The notes: generated by a model not told the origin, from the sequence alone. Positions 32,556 through 41,798 are shown, counted from the stretch's first letter. The stretch is 64,000 bases of DNA from Streptomyces chattanoogensis (GCF_001294335.1 NZ_LGKG01000139.1:42010-106009), one strand, 5' to 3'. Made by a program: numbers and translations.

Positions 32556-33371
32556 ATGAGTAACGAAGCCCCGCAGGAACGCGACCGTCTGGAGTCGATT
32601 CAGCGCAGCGTGGACGCCTTTTCGACCGGGGTCATCGACGCCCTTCCCGTCGAAGGTTCCTGGAACTGCCTGGAGTTGGGCGCGGGTGCGGGATCCATCG
32701 CCTACTGGCTCGCCGAACGGTGCCCGGACGGGCGTGTGGTCGCCGTTGACCTCGACACCCGCCATCTCGATGCGGACCGGGCCGCGAACCTGCAGGTCCG
32801 GCGAGCCGACATCACGCGCGAGGATTTCGCACCCGGCGCTTTCGACCTCATTCACGCCCGCTATGTCTTCTGCCACCTCTCCGCGCGTGACGAGCTGATC
32901 GAGCGGGCCGCCCGCTGGCTCACCCCCGGTGGCTGGCTGGTCGTCGAAGAGCCCTACCACCTCCCGGCGGACACCTCGCCCTTCCCTGTGGTCCAGCGCA
33001 TCCTCGCCGCCTACCAGCGCCATTACCGCGAGCACGGATCCGATATGACATGGGCGCGGGGCCTTCCCGCTCTGCTGGCCCGCAGTGGGCTCGGTGAGGT
33101 GTCGTACGTCGGGAACCTCGGCTGCATGGGCGGACTCGACAAGGACCGCTGGCTTCCGCTCATCACGCAGGCCGCCCCGTCCCTGCTCGCCGACGGCCTC
33201 ATCGCCGAAGCCGACCTCGCGCAGTTCTCCGAGATGCTGAAGGACCCGGCGTTCGTCGACATCCCGCAAGTGACCCTTTCCGTGTGGGGCCGCCGTCCTG
33301 GGCTCGAGACCGATGGTGCTGCTCGCGGCGGGGCTTGCGTGGCGGTGGGGGCGAACGTGCAGGAGGGATAG
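32556..33371 (+). CDS. Class I SAM-dependent methyltransferase
   Basis: 271 residues from an ATG with AGGTGACC ahead; a GTG three codons upstream is possible. Motifs: CLELGAGAGSIAYWLAE (SAM loop), VVAVDLDTRHLDA, ADITREDFAPGAFDLIHARY, and RAARWLTPGGWLVVEEP. The C-terminal part resembles the UbiE/COQ5-like or natural-product methyltransferases. Divergent from the membrane-anchored methyltransferase with a 170-bp gap. Substrate unknown. Confidence 0.88.
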   Translation: MSNEAPQERDRLESIQRSVDAFSTGVIDALPVEGSWNCLELGAGAGSIAYWLAERCPDGRVVAVDLDTRHLDADRAANLQVRRADITREDFAPGAFDLIHARYVFCHLSARDELIERAARWLTPGGWLVVEEPYHLPADTSPFPVVQRILAAYQRHYREHGSDMTWARGLPALLARSGLGEVSYVGNLGCMGGLDKDRWLPLITQAAPSLLADGLIAEADLAQFSEMLKDPAFVDIPQVTLSVWGRRPGLETDGAARGGACVAVGANVQEG

Positions 33372-33498
33372 GGCTGTCCCTTTTGAGTGGACAAGGGGCG
33401 TGTGTCGCACGTATGTTCCGCGTGAGCTCGGGCCGTTTCGGGGAGACGGCCGACTGCGCTCGCAGACACCGTGATTCAGAACCCGTGGGGGGTTTCGC

Positions 33499-34215
33499 AT
33501 GTCCCATATGCCCGTGGCGCCACCGCCACCGCCGTCGCCGTCGTCGCCCGGCTGGGCCGTTCCGGCCGGCCCGTCGGCCGTACTCCGCTCGCCTGTCGGG
33601 CTCTCGCAGGCTGTCATGCTCCTGCTCGGTCTCGTCGCCGTCGCCGACGTGTTCGCGCTGTGGCAGGGCGCTCGGTCGTACGAGCTGGCCGGCCGCATCA
33701 TCGCCAACGTCGGCTCCGTGACCTCGGGGGAGATCGACCGGGCGGACGCGCTGTACAGGGTGTCCGGGTACGTGCAGGTCGCCTTCACTCTGGCGACTGC
33801 CGTGGTCTTCCTCGTCTGGTTCCACCGAACCCGCGTCAACGCAGAGGTGTTCGCCCCCGAGTGCCACGCGAAGAAGCGCGCCTGGACGATCTGGGGCTGG
33901 ATCGTGCCGGTGATCAACCTGTGGTTTCCCCGGCGGATCGCCGCCGACATCTGGAATGCCAGCGCCGACGGCAACTCCCGGTCCAGGGCGCTGCTCAACT
34001 GGTGGTGGGCGCTGTGGATCGTGGACCTGCTCTTCGGGCGCCTGGCCAGTCGCCGGTACGTGGCGGCCGAGACGCCGGAAGAGATCAAGGGGGCGATCGC
34101 CGGACTCATGGCGAGCGATGGCTTCAACATCGCGGCCGCCGTCCTCGCCGTCCTCTTCGTGCGCCGTCTCACGCGCATGCAGCATGAGAAGGCGCTGCGG
34201 GGGCCGGCGGTCTGA
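33499..34215 (+). CDS. DUF4328 membrane protein
   Basis: 238 residues. A Pro-rich cytosolic start is followed by about four membrane segments: QAVMLLLGLVAVADVFALW, VAFTLATAVVFLVWF, TIWGWIVPVINLWFP and IVDLLFG, then FNIAAAVLAVLFV. FHRTRVNAEVFAPE and WGWIVPVINLWFPRRIA are the signatures of DUF4328. Function unknown; these genes are abundant in Streptomyces. Confidence 0.88.
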   Translation: MSHMPVAPPPPPSPSSPGWAVPAGPSAVLRSPVGLSQAVMLLLGLVAVADVFALWQGARSYELAGRIIANVGSVTSGEIDRADALYRVSGYVQVAFTLATAVVFLVWFHRTRVNAEVFAPECHAKKRAWTIWGWIVPVINLWFPRRIAADIWNASADGNSRSRALLNWWWALWIVDLLFGRLASRRYVAAETPEEIKGAIAGLMASDGFNIAAAVLAVLFVRRLTRMQHEKALRGPAV

Positions 34216-34408
34216 CGGCGGCGGGGCCTTCGGAGCCGGGACCTCACCCCCGGCGGCCGGCACGCTGACCACGGGAACGCCGGATGTACGGAATTCAACG
34301 AACGTGATGGCAATGCCATCTATGGCCATCTGTTACATAGAGGAGCAGGGACTGCAATATCGGGCCAATAGATTCATATCGCCTCGTCCGAGGGGAGGAG
34401 GGCAATCC

Positions 34409-34432
34409 ATGAAGGTTGAAGGGAACTGCTGA
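34409..34432 (+). CDS. Possible 7-codon upstream ORF
   Basis: ATG AAG GTT GAA GGG AAC TGC TGA, encoding MKVEGNC. It has the best ribosome binding site in the region (GAGGAGGGCAATCC) and ends 1 nt before the ATG of the secreted protein gene, so ribosomes ending here could reinitiate. It may be a mini-leader, or the site may simply serve the main gene. Confidence 0.35.
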   Translation: MKVEGNC

Positions 34433-34433
34433 T

Positions 34434-35096
34434 ATGAGCCGTATGCACTGCCGTCGCGGAGTTACGCGGGCCGCAAGCCTCTCGGTCGTCGTCGCTGCGG
34501 CGCTTCTTGCGCCGGCCGCCGCCGCGATGGCGCAAGAGTCTCCCCTCGCGGCCCCGTCGGCTGCGGCGGCCCACGGTGCGACGAAGCCGGTCACCATCGA
34601 CATCGGTGCTGGGACGTCGGTCGTCCTCAAGGGCGGCAAGCTCTACTACGCCGGCAAGGCCCTCAAGCCCGGCCAGGTCATCAACGACGGCATATACCTG
34701 TACCTGAGCGCCGATGGGCAGCGTCTCTACAGCAAGACGCAGGGCGGCGGCACCCCTTACGCCATCTGGAACGCCAAGACCGGCAAGAGCCTGGGCACCC
34801 AGAAGAACAGCCCTACTGCGGCCAAGGCTTCTCTCACCGCCAAGGCATCGACCGCGTCCGTGCGTGCCTGGCAGAAGTTCACCATCACGGGCAAGGCGAC
34901 CGGCATCAAGGCCGGCAGCAAGGTGACCCTGCAGCAGAAGCAGCGCGGGGTCTGGAAGTCGCTGCCCGCTGCGGCCCCCGTCAACACGTCCGGTTCCTAC
35001 AGCCTGTGGGCCAAGCTGGGCCTCAAGGGCACCAACGAGCTGCGCATGGTGGCGGGCACGACCTACTCGCCCGTCTTCAAGGTCACCGTTCGCTGA
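34434..35096 (+). CDS. Secreted protein with Ig-like C-terminal domain
   Basis: 220 residues. Signal peptide of about 35 residues (RRGVTRAASLSVVVAAALLA, then PAAAAMAQ). The middle part (about 50-120) contains short repeats with DGQRLYSKTQGG. The C-terminal 95 residues form an Ig/FN3-like beta domain (ASTASVRAWQKFTITGKATG, SKVTLQQKQRGVWKSLPAAA), as found in Streptomyces cell-surface proteins. Upstream, the 34216-34433 gap is AT-richer and holds a GATGGC/GCCATC dyad. Function unknown. Confidence 0.82.
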   Translation: MSRMHCRRGVTRAASLSVVVAAALLAPAAAAMAQESPLAAPSAAAAHGATKPVTIDIGAGTSVVLKGGKLYYAGKALKPGQVINDGIYLYLSADGQRLYSKTQGGGTPYAIWNAKTGKSLGTQKNSPTAAKASLTAKASTASVRAWQKFTITGKATGIKAGSKVTLQQKQRGVWKSLPAAAPVNTSGSYSLWAKLGLKGTNELRMVAGTTYSPVFKVTVR

Positions 35097-35115
35097 CCGC
35101 AGGCGGCTGCCCGTC

Positions 35116-35166
35116 CGAGCCGAAGCCCGTTGACTGCCGTAGCGGCGGTCGGCGGGCTTCGGCTCG
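35116..35166. terminator. Long-arm hairpin terminator
   Basis: CGAGCCGAAGCCCG (35116-35129) pairs perfectly with CGGGCTTCGGCTCG (35153-35166), 14 bp, 23-nt loop, just after the secreted protein gene. Confidence 0.75.
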
Positions 35167-35170
35167 TCGC

Positions 35171-35194
35171 GATATTGCGATATTGGATATTGCG
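35171..35194. repeat. GATATTG triple direct repeat
   Basis: Three near-exact copies of GATATTGC in 24 bp, strikingly AT-rich for this genome, between a terminator and the next small gene. It may be a promoter-region binding site for that gene. Confidence 0.6.
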
Positions 35195-35264
35195 TCGTGA
35201 TCGTGGTTGGGGTTGGGGTTGGAGTCGCGGGGCCGGGCAGTACCCTCGTGCGGAATTCATTCGA

Positions 35265-35507
35265 ATGAACGTGCGGGGTGGGGCGGCGGTGCTCAAGTTC
35301 TACTACCGGCTGGTGCATTGGAGACGGCGGATCGCGCGGGCCGCGGGGTGGCGTACCGGCGGCCGGGGTCCGCGGCGGGGGCGGGGGCGTTCCTTCGGGC
35401 GTGAATTCGTCCACCGCGCACGGCCGTTGCTGGTGTTCGGGGTGCTGGTGGCGATCGCCGTCGCGCTGTCGGCGATGTTCGCCTGGGCGCAGGGGCCATG
35501 GGTGTGA
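35265..35507 (+). CDS. Small basic single-pass membrane protein
   Basis: 80 residues. A basic region (WRRRIARAAGWRTGGRGP, RRGRGRSFGREF) is followed by one C-terminal membrane helix, PLLVFGVLVAIAVALSAMFA. The ATG at 35265 has no ribosome binding site; a GTG at 35289 is an alternative start. TACCCT at about 35241 could be a -10 box. Terminator downstream. Unknown function. Confidence 0.55.
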   Translation: MNVRGGAAVLKFYYRLVHWRRRIARAAGWRTGGRGPRRGRGRSFGREFVHRARPLLVFGVLVAIAVALSAMFAWAQGPWV

Positions 35508-35514
35508 GCGGGGT

Positions 35515-35559
35515 GCGCGGGGCCGTACGGCATCCGGTTCGTCGTACGGCCCCGTGCGC
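35515..35559. terminator. Bidirectional hairpin terminator
   Basis: GCGCGGGGCCGTACG (35515-35529) pairs with CGTACGGCCCCGTGCGC (35543-35559) with one small bulge, between the small membrane gene and the convergent protease gene. Confidence 0.78.
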
Positions 35560-35571
35560 TGGGGGTGAGGG

Positions 35572-36600
35572 TCAGGACGACTGGGCCGTGGTGTAGAGGT
35601 TCTTGGCGTCGTCGCCGAAGTACGGGCCGAACATGGTGTTCGGCAGGAACTGGTAGCCGAAGCTGTTCACCGAGGACTGCAGACCGGTGCCGGTGGACTC
35701 GTTGAACGAGGTGAACCAGGGGCCGCCGCTGGAGCCGCCGGTCATGTTGCAGGACAGGCCGTGGTCCTTGGACAGCAGCGGATCCTTGATGGTGGTGCCG
35801 CTGCAGTAGATGAGCTTGCTGCCGTCGTACGGTGCGGCCGCCGGGAAGCCGAACGCGTACATCTGCTTGTTGTAGCCGGAGTTGAACGCGAGTCCCTGGC
35901 CGCCGACGACATCGGTGAGCTTCTTGCCGTCCAGCGGGGCGACGACCGCGGCGCCGACGTCGTAGTTGATGTCCTCGCTCGCCGTCCACTGGGGGGTGGA
36001 GAGCGTCTTGGAGGCGGCCCATTTGCCGTACGGGGCCTGGCCGTCGTGGTAGCCGGGGACGAAGACCCAGTTGGTGTGCCAGGCGCCCTTCAGCTTCACA
36101 CAGTGCCCGGCGGTGAGCACGGTGCTCTTGTTGGCGCTGGTCACGGCGTCGCCGGAGCAGGAGGCCTGGCGGCCCTGGTAGGTGAAGAACACCCGGCCGG
36201 TGGTCTTGACATGTGCGCCGCCGCCGGTCCAGGGTCCGCCGGCCTGGGGGAGGACGCCCTTGAGCCCGCCGAGGCCCGTCAGGCCGGGCAGTCCGGGCAG
36301 CGCGGCGGGGGCGGCGGCCTTGGTGGGCTTCACCAGGTGCTCGGCACCGCTGCGTACGGCGGCCTTGCTCAGCGCGCCCGGCTTGACCGGCAGCAGGTCC
36401 AGCGGGGTTGCGGAGCGCATCCGTTCCGGCGTCCAGAAGGATGCGAGTCGGGACGGGGAGCTGCTGGGGGCGGGCTGGGGAGCGGCGTCCGCGGCGCCGG
36501 TCTGGAGGGCCGAGGCGAAGAGGATGCCGATGGCTATCAGGGCACCTGTGGCGGGGCGGGACATGTGGGGGCTGTGGACCGTTCTGGGGGCGCGGTTCAC
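35572..36600 (-). CDS. Secreted trypsin-like serine protease
   Basis: 342 residues from a GTG preceded by GGGAAGGAGTCACGC. A signal peptide (SRPATGALIAIGILFASALQ, then TGAADA) and a pro-region of about 100 residues lead to the chymotrypsin-fold domain: VLTAGHCVK (His), DINYDVGAAVV (Asp) and NMTGGSSGGPW (Ser, with the oxyanion GGSSGG). The cysteines in CSGDAV and AGHC, and in YCSG and LSCN, would form the usual disulfides. A secreted Streptomyces peptidase of the V8/glutamyl-like trypsin group; specificity cannot be read reliably. Confidence 0.92.
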   Translation of the reverse strand: MNRAPRTVHSPHMSRPATGALIAIGILFASALQTGAADAAPQPAPSSSPSRLASFWTPERMRSATPLDLLPVKPGALSKAAVRSGAEHLVKPTKAAAPAALPGLPGLTGLGGLKGVLPQAGGPWTGGGAHVKTTGRVFFTYQGRQASCSGDAVTSANKSTVLTAGHCVKLKGAWHTNWVFVPGYHDGQAPYGKWAASKTLSTPQWTASEDINYDVGAAVVAPLDGKKLTDVVGGQGLAFNSGYNKQMYAFGFPAAAPYDGSKLIYCSGTTIKDPLLSKDHGLSCNMTGGSSGGPWFTSFNESTGTGLQSSVNSFGYQFLPNTMFGPYFGDDAKNLYTTAQSS

Positions 36601-36810
36601 GCGTGACTCCTTCCCAGGAATGGCATGCGCATGGAGACATGTCAGGGAGAAGGGTGGCACCGCGGAGCGCGCCGGGTAAGGGGGCGGGTCAGGCCGTTTT
36701 ACCCGGGGGAGGGGAGGGGGCCGGAACGGGACAGCCGGACCCGCAGGCCGCCAGGCGGGTTGCCGGGCGGCTTGCGGGGCGGGATACCGGGCCGGACGGG
36801 GGCTTCGCCG

Positions 36811-37695
36811 TCACCCTTCGCCGATCACCGTCGCCGTCCCGCTCACCTGCACCCGCGCATCCCCCTCCCGCAGCTCCACCGTCAGCAGGCCCGGCCGCCC
36901 CAGGTCCTCCCCCTGATGCAGCGTCAGTGTGGCGCCGTCCTTCACCAGGCCCAGCTCCCTCGCGTACGCCCCGAAGGCGGCCGCCGCGGCCCCGGTCGCC
37001 GGGTCCTCGACCACGCCGCCCACCGGGAAGGGGTCGCGGACGTGGAACACCGCATCCGACGCGCGCCAGACCAGCTGGAGGGTGGTGAGGTCGAGGCGGC
37101 GCATCAGGGCGGCCAGGCGGTCGAAGTCGTAGTCGAGGGCCGCGAGGCGGTCGCGGGTGGCGGCGGCGAGGACCAGGTGGTTGTTGCCGGCGAAGGCGAT
37201 CCGGGGCGGGAGGTCCGGGTCCAGGTCGGCGGCGGGCCAGTCCAGGGCGGCCAGGGCCTCGGCGAGGTCGGCTTCGGCCACGTCCGACACGTGCGGTGCG
37301 ACGCTGGTGAGGGTGGCCTGGAGGGTGCCGTCCGCCTCCCGTACGGTGACCGGCACCGGGCCCGCCTGGGTGGCGAAGAGCAGGTCGCCGGGGCCGATCC
37401 GCTCGGCGAGGGCGACGGCGGTGGCGACCGTCGCATGGCCGCAGAACGCCACCTCGGCGAGCGGGCTGAAGAAGCGGACGGTGAAGGCGCGGCCCGGCTC
37501 GCCGCCGAGGTCCTCGGGCGGGGCGGTGAGGAATGCCGTCTCCGAATAGCCCAGTTCGGCCGCGATGGCGAGCTGGGCGGCGTCGTCCAGGCCGGTGGCG
37601 TCCAGGACGACGCCGGCCGGGTTGCCGCCCCGGGGGTCGGGCGAGAAGGCGGTGTAGCGCAGGACCTCGGAGGTCAGGGTGTCGTGGCGAGTCAT
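36811..37695 (-). CDS. PhzF-family isomerase/epimerase
   Basis: 294 residues, two mirrored DAP-epimerase-like halves. N-terminal half: FSPDPRGGNPAGVVLD, GYSETAFL with the catalytic Glu, and EVAFCGHATVATA. C-terminal half: EDPATGAAAAAFGAY and LHQGEDLGRPG. PhzF proteins isomerise dihydro-hydroxyanthranilate; most homologues, like this one outside a phenazine cluster, have unknown substrates. A second, shorter paralogue lies at 52125-52856. Confidence 0.9.
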   Translation of the reverse strand: MTRHDTLTSEVLRYTAFSPDPRGGNPAGVVLDATGLDDAAQLAIAAELGYSETAFLTAPPEDLGGEPGRAFTVRFFSPLAEVAFCGHATVATAVALAERIGPGDLLFATQAGPVPVTVREADGTLQATLTSVAPHVSDVAEADLAEALAALDWPAADLDPDLPPRIAFAGNNHLVLAAATRDRLAALDYDFDRLAALMRRLDLTTLQLVWRASDAVFHVRDPFPVGGVVEDPATGAAAAAFGAYARELGLVKDGATLTLHQGEDLGRPGLLTVELREGDARVQVSGTATVIGEG

Positions 37696-37789
37696 GCCGG
37701 GGGAACGCGGCGCTCCGGTCGGCTATTCCCGTACGGCCAGGGGCGTTTCGTACGGCGGGGAGGGCGGGGACGGCCGCCCGGGCTCCCGG

Positions 37790-38554
37790 CTAACCCCGCC
37801 CGATGTACGGCATGTTCGTCGCCATCACCGTCGCGAATTGCACATTGGCCTCCAGCGGCAGTGACGCCATATGGACGACCGTGCGGGCGACATCCGCCGC
37901 GTCCATCACGGGCTCGACCGCCGTCCGGCCGTCGGCCTGGAGGATGCCGGTCTGCATCCGGCCGGTCATCTCGGTGGCGGCGTTGCCGATGTCGATCTGG
38001 CCGCAGGCGATCCGGTACGGACGGCCGTCCAGGGAGAGGGACTTGGTCAGGCCCGTCATGGCGTGCTTGGTGGCGGTGTAGGCGATCGAGTGCGGGCGCG
38101 GCACATGGGCGGAGATGGAGCCGTTGTTGATGATCCGGCCGCCCTGCGGGTCCTGCTCCTTCATGGCGCGGAACGCGGCCTGGGCGCAGAGGAAGGAGCC
38201 GGTGAGGTTGACGTCGACGACCGTGCGCCAGTCGTCGTACGACAGCTCCTCCAGGGGGCCGGACCTGCCGAACGTGCCTGCATTGTTGAAGAGCAGGTCC
38301 AGGCGTCCGAAGCGGTCGCGGACGGTGGCGAAGAGGGCGTCCACCTGGCCGGGTCGGGTGACGTCGGTGGGCACCGGCACGACGGCGGGGCCGTCGGTGC
38401 GGGACTGCCGGGCCGTTGCCTCCAGGGCCTCCGGGCGCCGTCCGGCCAGGACGACATGCCAGCCGGCTGCGGTCAGCTCCTGGGCGACCGCCCGGCCGAT
38501 GCCGGAACCGGCGCCGGTGACCACGGCCACCCGGTCGTTCGTGTTCTGTGCCAT
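37790..38554 (-). CDS. Short-chain dehydrogenase/reductase
   Basis: 254 residues. [17 protein letters not shown] (cofactor loop), [10 protein letters not shown] where the Arg pair favours NADP(H), [23 protein letters not shown] (Ser) and [10 protein letters not shown] (Tyr, Lys). A classical SDR of broad class; substrate unknown. It follows the PhzF gene on the same strand after 94 bp but faces no obvious pathway. Confidence 0.9.
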   Translation of the reverse strand: MAQNTNDRVAVVTGAGSGIGRAVAQELTAAGWHVVLAGRRPEALEATARQSRTDGPAVVPVPTDVTRPGQVDALFATVRDRFGRLDLLFNNAGTFGRSGPLEELSYDDWRTVVDVNLTGSFLCAQAAFRAMKEQDPQGGRIINNGSISAHVPRPHSIAYTATKHAMTGLTKSLSLDGRPYRIACGQIDIGNAATEMTGRMQTGILQADGRTAVEPVMDAADVARTVVHMASLPLEANVQFATVMATNMPYIGRG

Positions 38555-38611
38555 GGCGGCAGGGTAGACGGCGTGCGGGCGGCGGGGCGGCCGGGGACCG
38601 GCCGGTCCGGC

Positions 38612-39529
38612 TCAGCCGTCCGTGTGGAAGCGCCGCAGCACCGCCGCCTTGGCGGCGCTGAACTCCTCGTCGGTGAGGATGCCGTCGCGGCGCAGCTCGC
38701 CCAGTTCGCGCAGCCGGCGGAGCAGGGCGTCGTGGTCGTCGCCGGGAGAGCCGGGAGAGCCGGGCGGTGCGGCGGCCGGAGAAGGGGACGGGGCGAGCGA
38801 CGGGGGTGTCCCGGCCCCGGCCGGCGCGGAGGGGTGCGGCAGCCGGACCGCCACCGCTGCCGCCAGCAGGGCCGTGGTGCCGATCTCCTTCTTGAAACCC
38901 CACAGTTCAAGGGAGTTGGGGTCGTGCTCCGGTTTGCCGGGTGCGGCCGCACCGCGCGGGCGGAAACGCAGATACCCGGACTCCAGGCCCATGGCGTCCC
39001 GCCACTCCACCGCCTCCAGGTCGGCCAGCGCATAGTCCCGCGGGCCGGCCTGCCGCTTGGCCTCCCGGGTGTCCCAGCGCCACTCGAGGCGCACCCGTTC
39101 ACCGTCGAAGCTGGCGATGCCGTCCACCCCGGCGGCCGACAGCGGTACGGAGGGCCCCGGCAGCAGGTAGCGGTCGGTGGGCCCGTCGGGGATCTGCTCC
39201 AGCATCAGGGCCTGCCGTACGGCGTCCACCAGATACGCGGCGACATCGGCCCGCGCGGCATCCACGGTCAGCTGATACGGGTTGGCGCCCTCGGGCAGGC
39301 CGCCGCCGGTCACCTGGAGCAGCGGGTCCGCGCCGTCCCGCAGGCGCAGCCGCAGCCGGCCGCCCTTGCGCGCCGGTTCGTAGGCGAGGGAGGCCATGGC
39401 GGCCAGCGGCACGGTGACCTCGCCGAGGTCCTGCCGCAGCCGGTGCACCCCGCGCTCGCGCCCCGGCACGATGCGCAGGGCATCGCCCTCGAAGCTCCAG
39501 GTGCCGTCGCGCACCATCAGTTCAGCCAT
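38612..39529 (-). CDS. DUF4429/SHOCT-domain protein
   Basis: 305 residues. Two DUF4429 units: GTWSFEGDALRIVPGRERGV (about 9-28) and GVDGIASFDGERVRLEWRWD near residue 133. A Pro/Ser linker (PSLAPSPSPAAAPPGSPGSP) leads to a C-terminal SHOCT helix pair, LRELGELRRDGILTDEEFSA. SHOCT domains assist oligomerisation; DUF4429 is PH-like. Common in Streptomyces, function unknown. Confidence 0.9.
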   Translation of the reverse strand: MAELMVRDGTWSFEGDALRIVPGRERGVHRLRQDLGEVTVPLAAMASLAYEPARKGGRLRLRLRDGADPLLQVTGGGLPEGANPYQLTVDAARADVAAYLVDAVRQALMLEQIPDGPTDRYLLPGPSVPLSAAGVDGIASFDGERVRLEWRWDTREAKRQAGPRDYALADLEAVEWRDAMGLESGYLRFRPRGAAAPGKPEHDPNSLELWGFKKEIGTTALLAAAVAVRLPHPSAPAGAGTPPSLAPSPSPAAAPPGSPGSPGDDHDALLRRLRELGELRRDGILTDEEFSAAKAAVLRRFHTDG

Positions 39530-39868
39530 GACCCAACCCTACGAAGGGCGTACGAGAACCGGCCGCCACCTGACCCGCCGAGGTGCACCCCGGATTCTTC
39601 CCACCCCACTCGGGGAGGTGCCGGGCTGTAGCGGCGGAGCCGTGTAGGCCCGGTACCGCTGCCGAACAGCCCCGCGCAGCGGACCGGCCGCAGGCGCAAC
39701 GGCGAGAGACCCCCACGGCGGGGAAGCCGAAAACGTGGGGCCCGGGCAAAGCGCAGCGGACGGGTGAACCGTCACCCACCTGTCATGTATGCGTCGGACC
39801 CCCGACAGCGGGCCGCCAGCCCCCACCCCTCCAATCACTGATGACAACCACCGTCAGGGGAGGGGCAG
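39530..39868. other. Intergenic region upstream of phoD
   Basis: 339 bp between divergent genes, no convincing coding sequence. One GGTTCACCC (minus strand, about 39765-39773) matches half of a PhoP box, but the second 11-nt direct repeat is not clear. The promoters of the DUF4429 and phoD genes must lie here. Confidence 0.5.
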
Positions 39869-41536
39869 ATGACCCAGCACGCGCCCGCGCACGGGCACGC
39901 CGCGCACCGGCAGACCCCGGCGCACGAGCAGGAGATCCGGGCCGCCGCCGCCCACCTCGGCCGCCGCCGCTTTCTCACCGTCACCGGCGCCGCCGCCGCA
40001 CTCGCCTTCGCGACCAACCTGCCGGGCGCCGGTGCCGCCCATGCCGCCGAGGCCGACGCCCGGAAGATCAGCGAGAACCCGTTCACCCTCGGCGTGGCCT
40101 CCGGCGACCCCCTGCCGGGTTCCGTGGTGCTGTGGACCCGGCTCGCCCCGCGCCCGTACGAGCCGGGGAACGGGATGCCGGACGCCAGAGTGACAGTCCG
40201 CTGGGAGGTCGCCTACGACGAGCGGTTCACCCGGCTCGCGGGCAAGGGCAGCGCCTACGCGCACCCGGAGTTCAACCACTCCGTCCACATCGAGCCCACC
40301 GGCCTCGCCCCGGACCGGGTCTACTACTACCGCTTCCGCGCCGGCAGCTGGATCAGCCCCGTCGGCCGCACCCGCACCGCGCCCGCCCGCGGCGCCCGCA
40401 ACTCCCGGCTCAAGCTCGCCGCGGTCTCCTGCCAGGCGTACCACGACGGCTACTACACGGCCTACCGGCACCTGGCGGACGAGGACCTCGACGTCGTCTT
40501 CCACCTGGGCGACTACCTGTACGAGTACCCGGTCGGCGCGGCGGGCGGCGTCCGCAACTACACCGACCGCACGCTGCCCGCGCTCTTCAACCGCGAGACC
40601 GTCACGCTGGAGGACTACCGGCTGCGCTACGCCCTGTACAAGTCGGACCCGGACCTCCAGGCCGCCCACGCCGCGCACCCCTTCATCGTCACCTGGGACG
40701 ACCACGAGGTGGAGAACAACTACGCCTCCGACATCAGCGAGGACAACCTCCCGCCCGCGGAGTTCCTGGTCCGCCGGGCCGCCGCCTACCGCGCCTACTG
40801 GGAGAACCAGCCGCTGCGCCGCCCCCAGCTGCCCAAGGGCTCCGACGCCCGGCTCTACCGCCGCGTCCACTACGGACAGCTCGCCCAGTTCGACATCCTC
40901 GACACCCGGCAGTACCGCTCGGACCAGGCGTACGGCGACGGCTGGCATGCGCCGGGCCCCCAGTCGCAGGACCCGGGGCGGACCCTGACCGGTGCGGCCC
41001 AGGAGCGCTGGCTGATCGACGGGTGGCGGCAGTCCACCGCACGGTGGAACGTGGTGCCCCAGCAGGTCACCTTCTCCGAGCGGCGCAATGCCGCGGGTGA
41101 CGCCTACCAGGTCAGCATGGATGCCTGGGACGGCTATACGGCCTCCCGGGAGCGGGTGCTGGCGGGTGCGGAGTCGGCGGGGGTGGACAACCTCGTCGTC
41201 CTCACCGGGGATGTGCATGTCCACTACGCCTTCGACATCAAGAAGGACTTCGGGGACCCGGGCTCGCGCACCGCGGGGGTGGAGTTCGTGACCACCTCCA
41301 TCGCCAGCGGCAAGGACGGCGCGGACAAGCCCGCCAACTGGGCCGCCTATATGGCCGCCAACCCGCATCTGAAGTTCTACAACGGGCGGCGCGGCTATGT
41401 GACCGTCACCCTCGGTCAGGACAGCGCCCGTGGCGACTACCGGACGGTGTCCGCCGTCACCGTCCCCGGGGCTCCGGTGCGGACCGCCGCATCGTTCGTC
41501 TCGGAGGCGGGCGATCCGGGGCTGAAGCCTGCCTGA
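39869..41536 (+). CDS. phoD: Alkaline phosphatase D, Tat-secreted
   Basis: 555 residues. A twin-arginine signal (GRRRFLTVTGAAAALAFAT, cleavage after AHA) leads to an N-terminal beta domain and the PhoD metallophosphatase core: NPFTLGVASGDPLPGSVVLW, LAAVSCQAY with the Cys, VFHLGDYLYEY (Asp and Tyr ligands), TWDDHEVENNY (Asp, Asp, His), and LTGDVHVHYAFDI (His ligands). Such enzymes use calcium and iron to release phosphate from phosphodi- and monoesters outside the cell. Usually under PhoR-PhoP control. GTCAGGGGAGGGGCAG precedes the start. Confidence 0.94.
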   Translation: MTQHAPAHGHAAHRQTPAHEQEIRAAAAHLGRRRFLTVTGAAAALAFATNLPGAGAAHAAEADARKISENPFTLGVASGDPLPGSVVLWTRLAPRPYEPGNGMPDARVTVRWEVAYDERFTRLAGKGSAYAHPEFNHSVHIEPTGLAPDRVYYYRFRAGSWISPVGRTRTAPARGARNSRLKLAAVSCQAYHDGYYTAYRHLADEDLDVVFHLGDYLYEYPVGAAGGVRNYTDRTLPALFNRETVTLEDYRLRYALYKSDPDLQAAHAAHPFIVTWDDHEVENNYASDISEDNLPPAEFLVRRAAAYRAYWENQPLRRPQLPKGSDARLYRRVHYGQLAQFDILDTRQYRSDQAYGDGWHAPGPQSQDPGRTLTGAAQERWLIDGWRQSTARWNVVPQQVTFSERRNAAGDAYQVSMDAWDGYTASRERVLAGAESAGVDNLVVLTGDVHVHYAFDIKKDFGDPGSRTAGVEFVTTSIASGKDGADKPANWAAYMAANPHLKFYNGRRGYVTVTLGQDSARGDYRTVSAVTVPGAPVRTAASFVSEAGDPGLKPA

Positions 41537-41569
41537 CGGCCGGCGGAGGAGGACGCCCGGGGGCCGGGG

Positions 41570-41712
41570 TCTGACGTCCTGCGCCGGACCCCGGGCGGCG
41601 GGCCTCGCGTACCTGCCCGTCCGACGTCCTGCGTCGTACCTCGGGCGGCAGGGCCCGCGTACCTCCCTGTCGGACGTCCCACGTCGGACGTCCGACGTAG
41701 GACCAGGCGTAG
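41570..41712. repeat. 50-bp tandem repeat ending in GACGTC array
   Basis: Two complete 50-bp units (41570-41619 and 41620-41669), about 80 percent identical, each starting TCYGACGTCCTGCG and ending GCGTACCTSCCYG, then a third partial unit that dissolves into GGACGTCCCACGTCGGACGTC copies. It follows phoD and precedes the efflux gene, and can fold into hairpins that could end phoD transcription. Confidence 0.75.
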
Positions 41713-41798
41713 GACCAATGGAGGGCCCGGAATACCGGCCGGGCGCCGCCGTGTGCGTGCCACCATGGTGCGGCCATCACTCACCCATGGAGACGCTC

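Noticed and set aside
35171..35194. Origin or plasmid iteron
   Set aside because: Three GATATTG copies are too few and too short, and no replication gene lies nearby.
39760..39790. PHO box upstream of phoD
   Set aside because: Only one GTTCACC-like half is present; the second direct repeat unit of a true PhoP site is not visible.
41570..41712. CRISPR array
   Set aside because: Units are directly adjacent and diverged with no unique spacers, and no cas genes are present.
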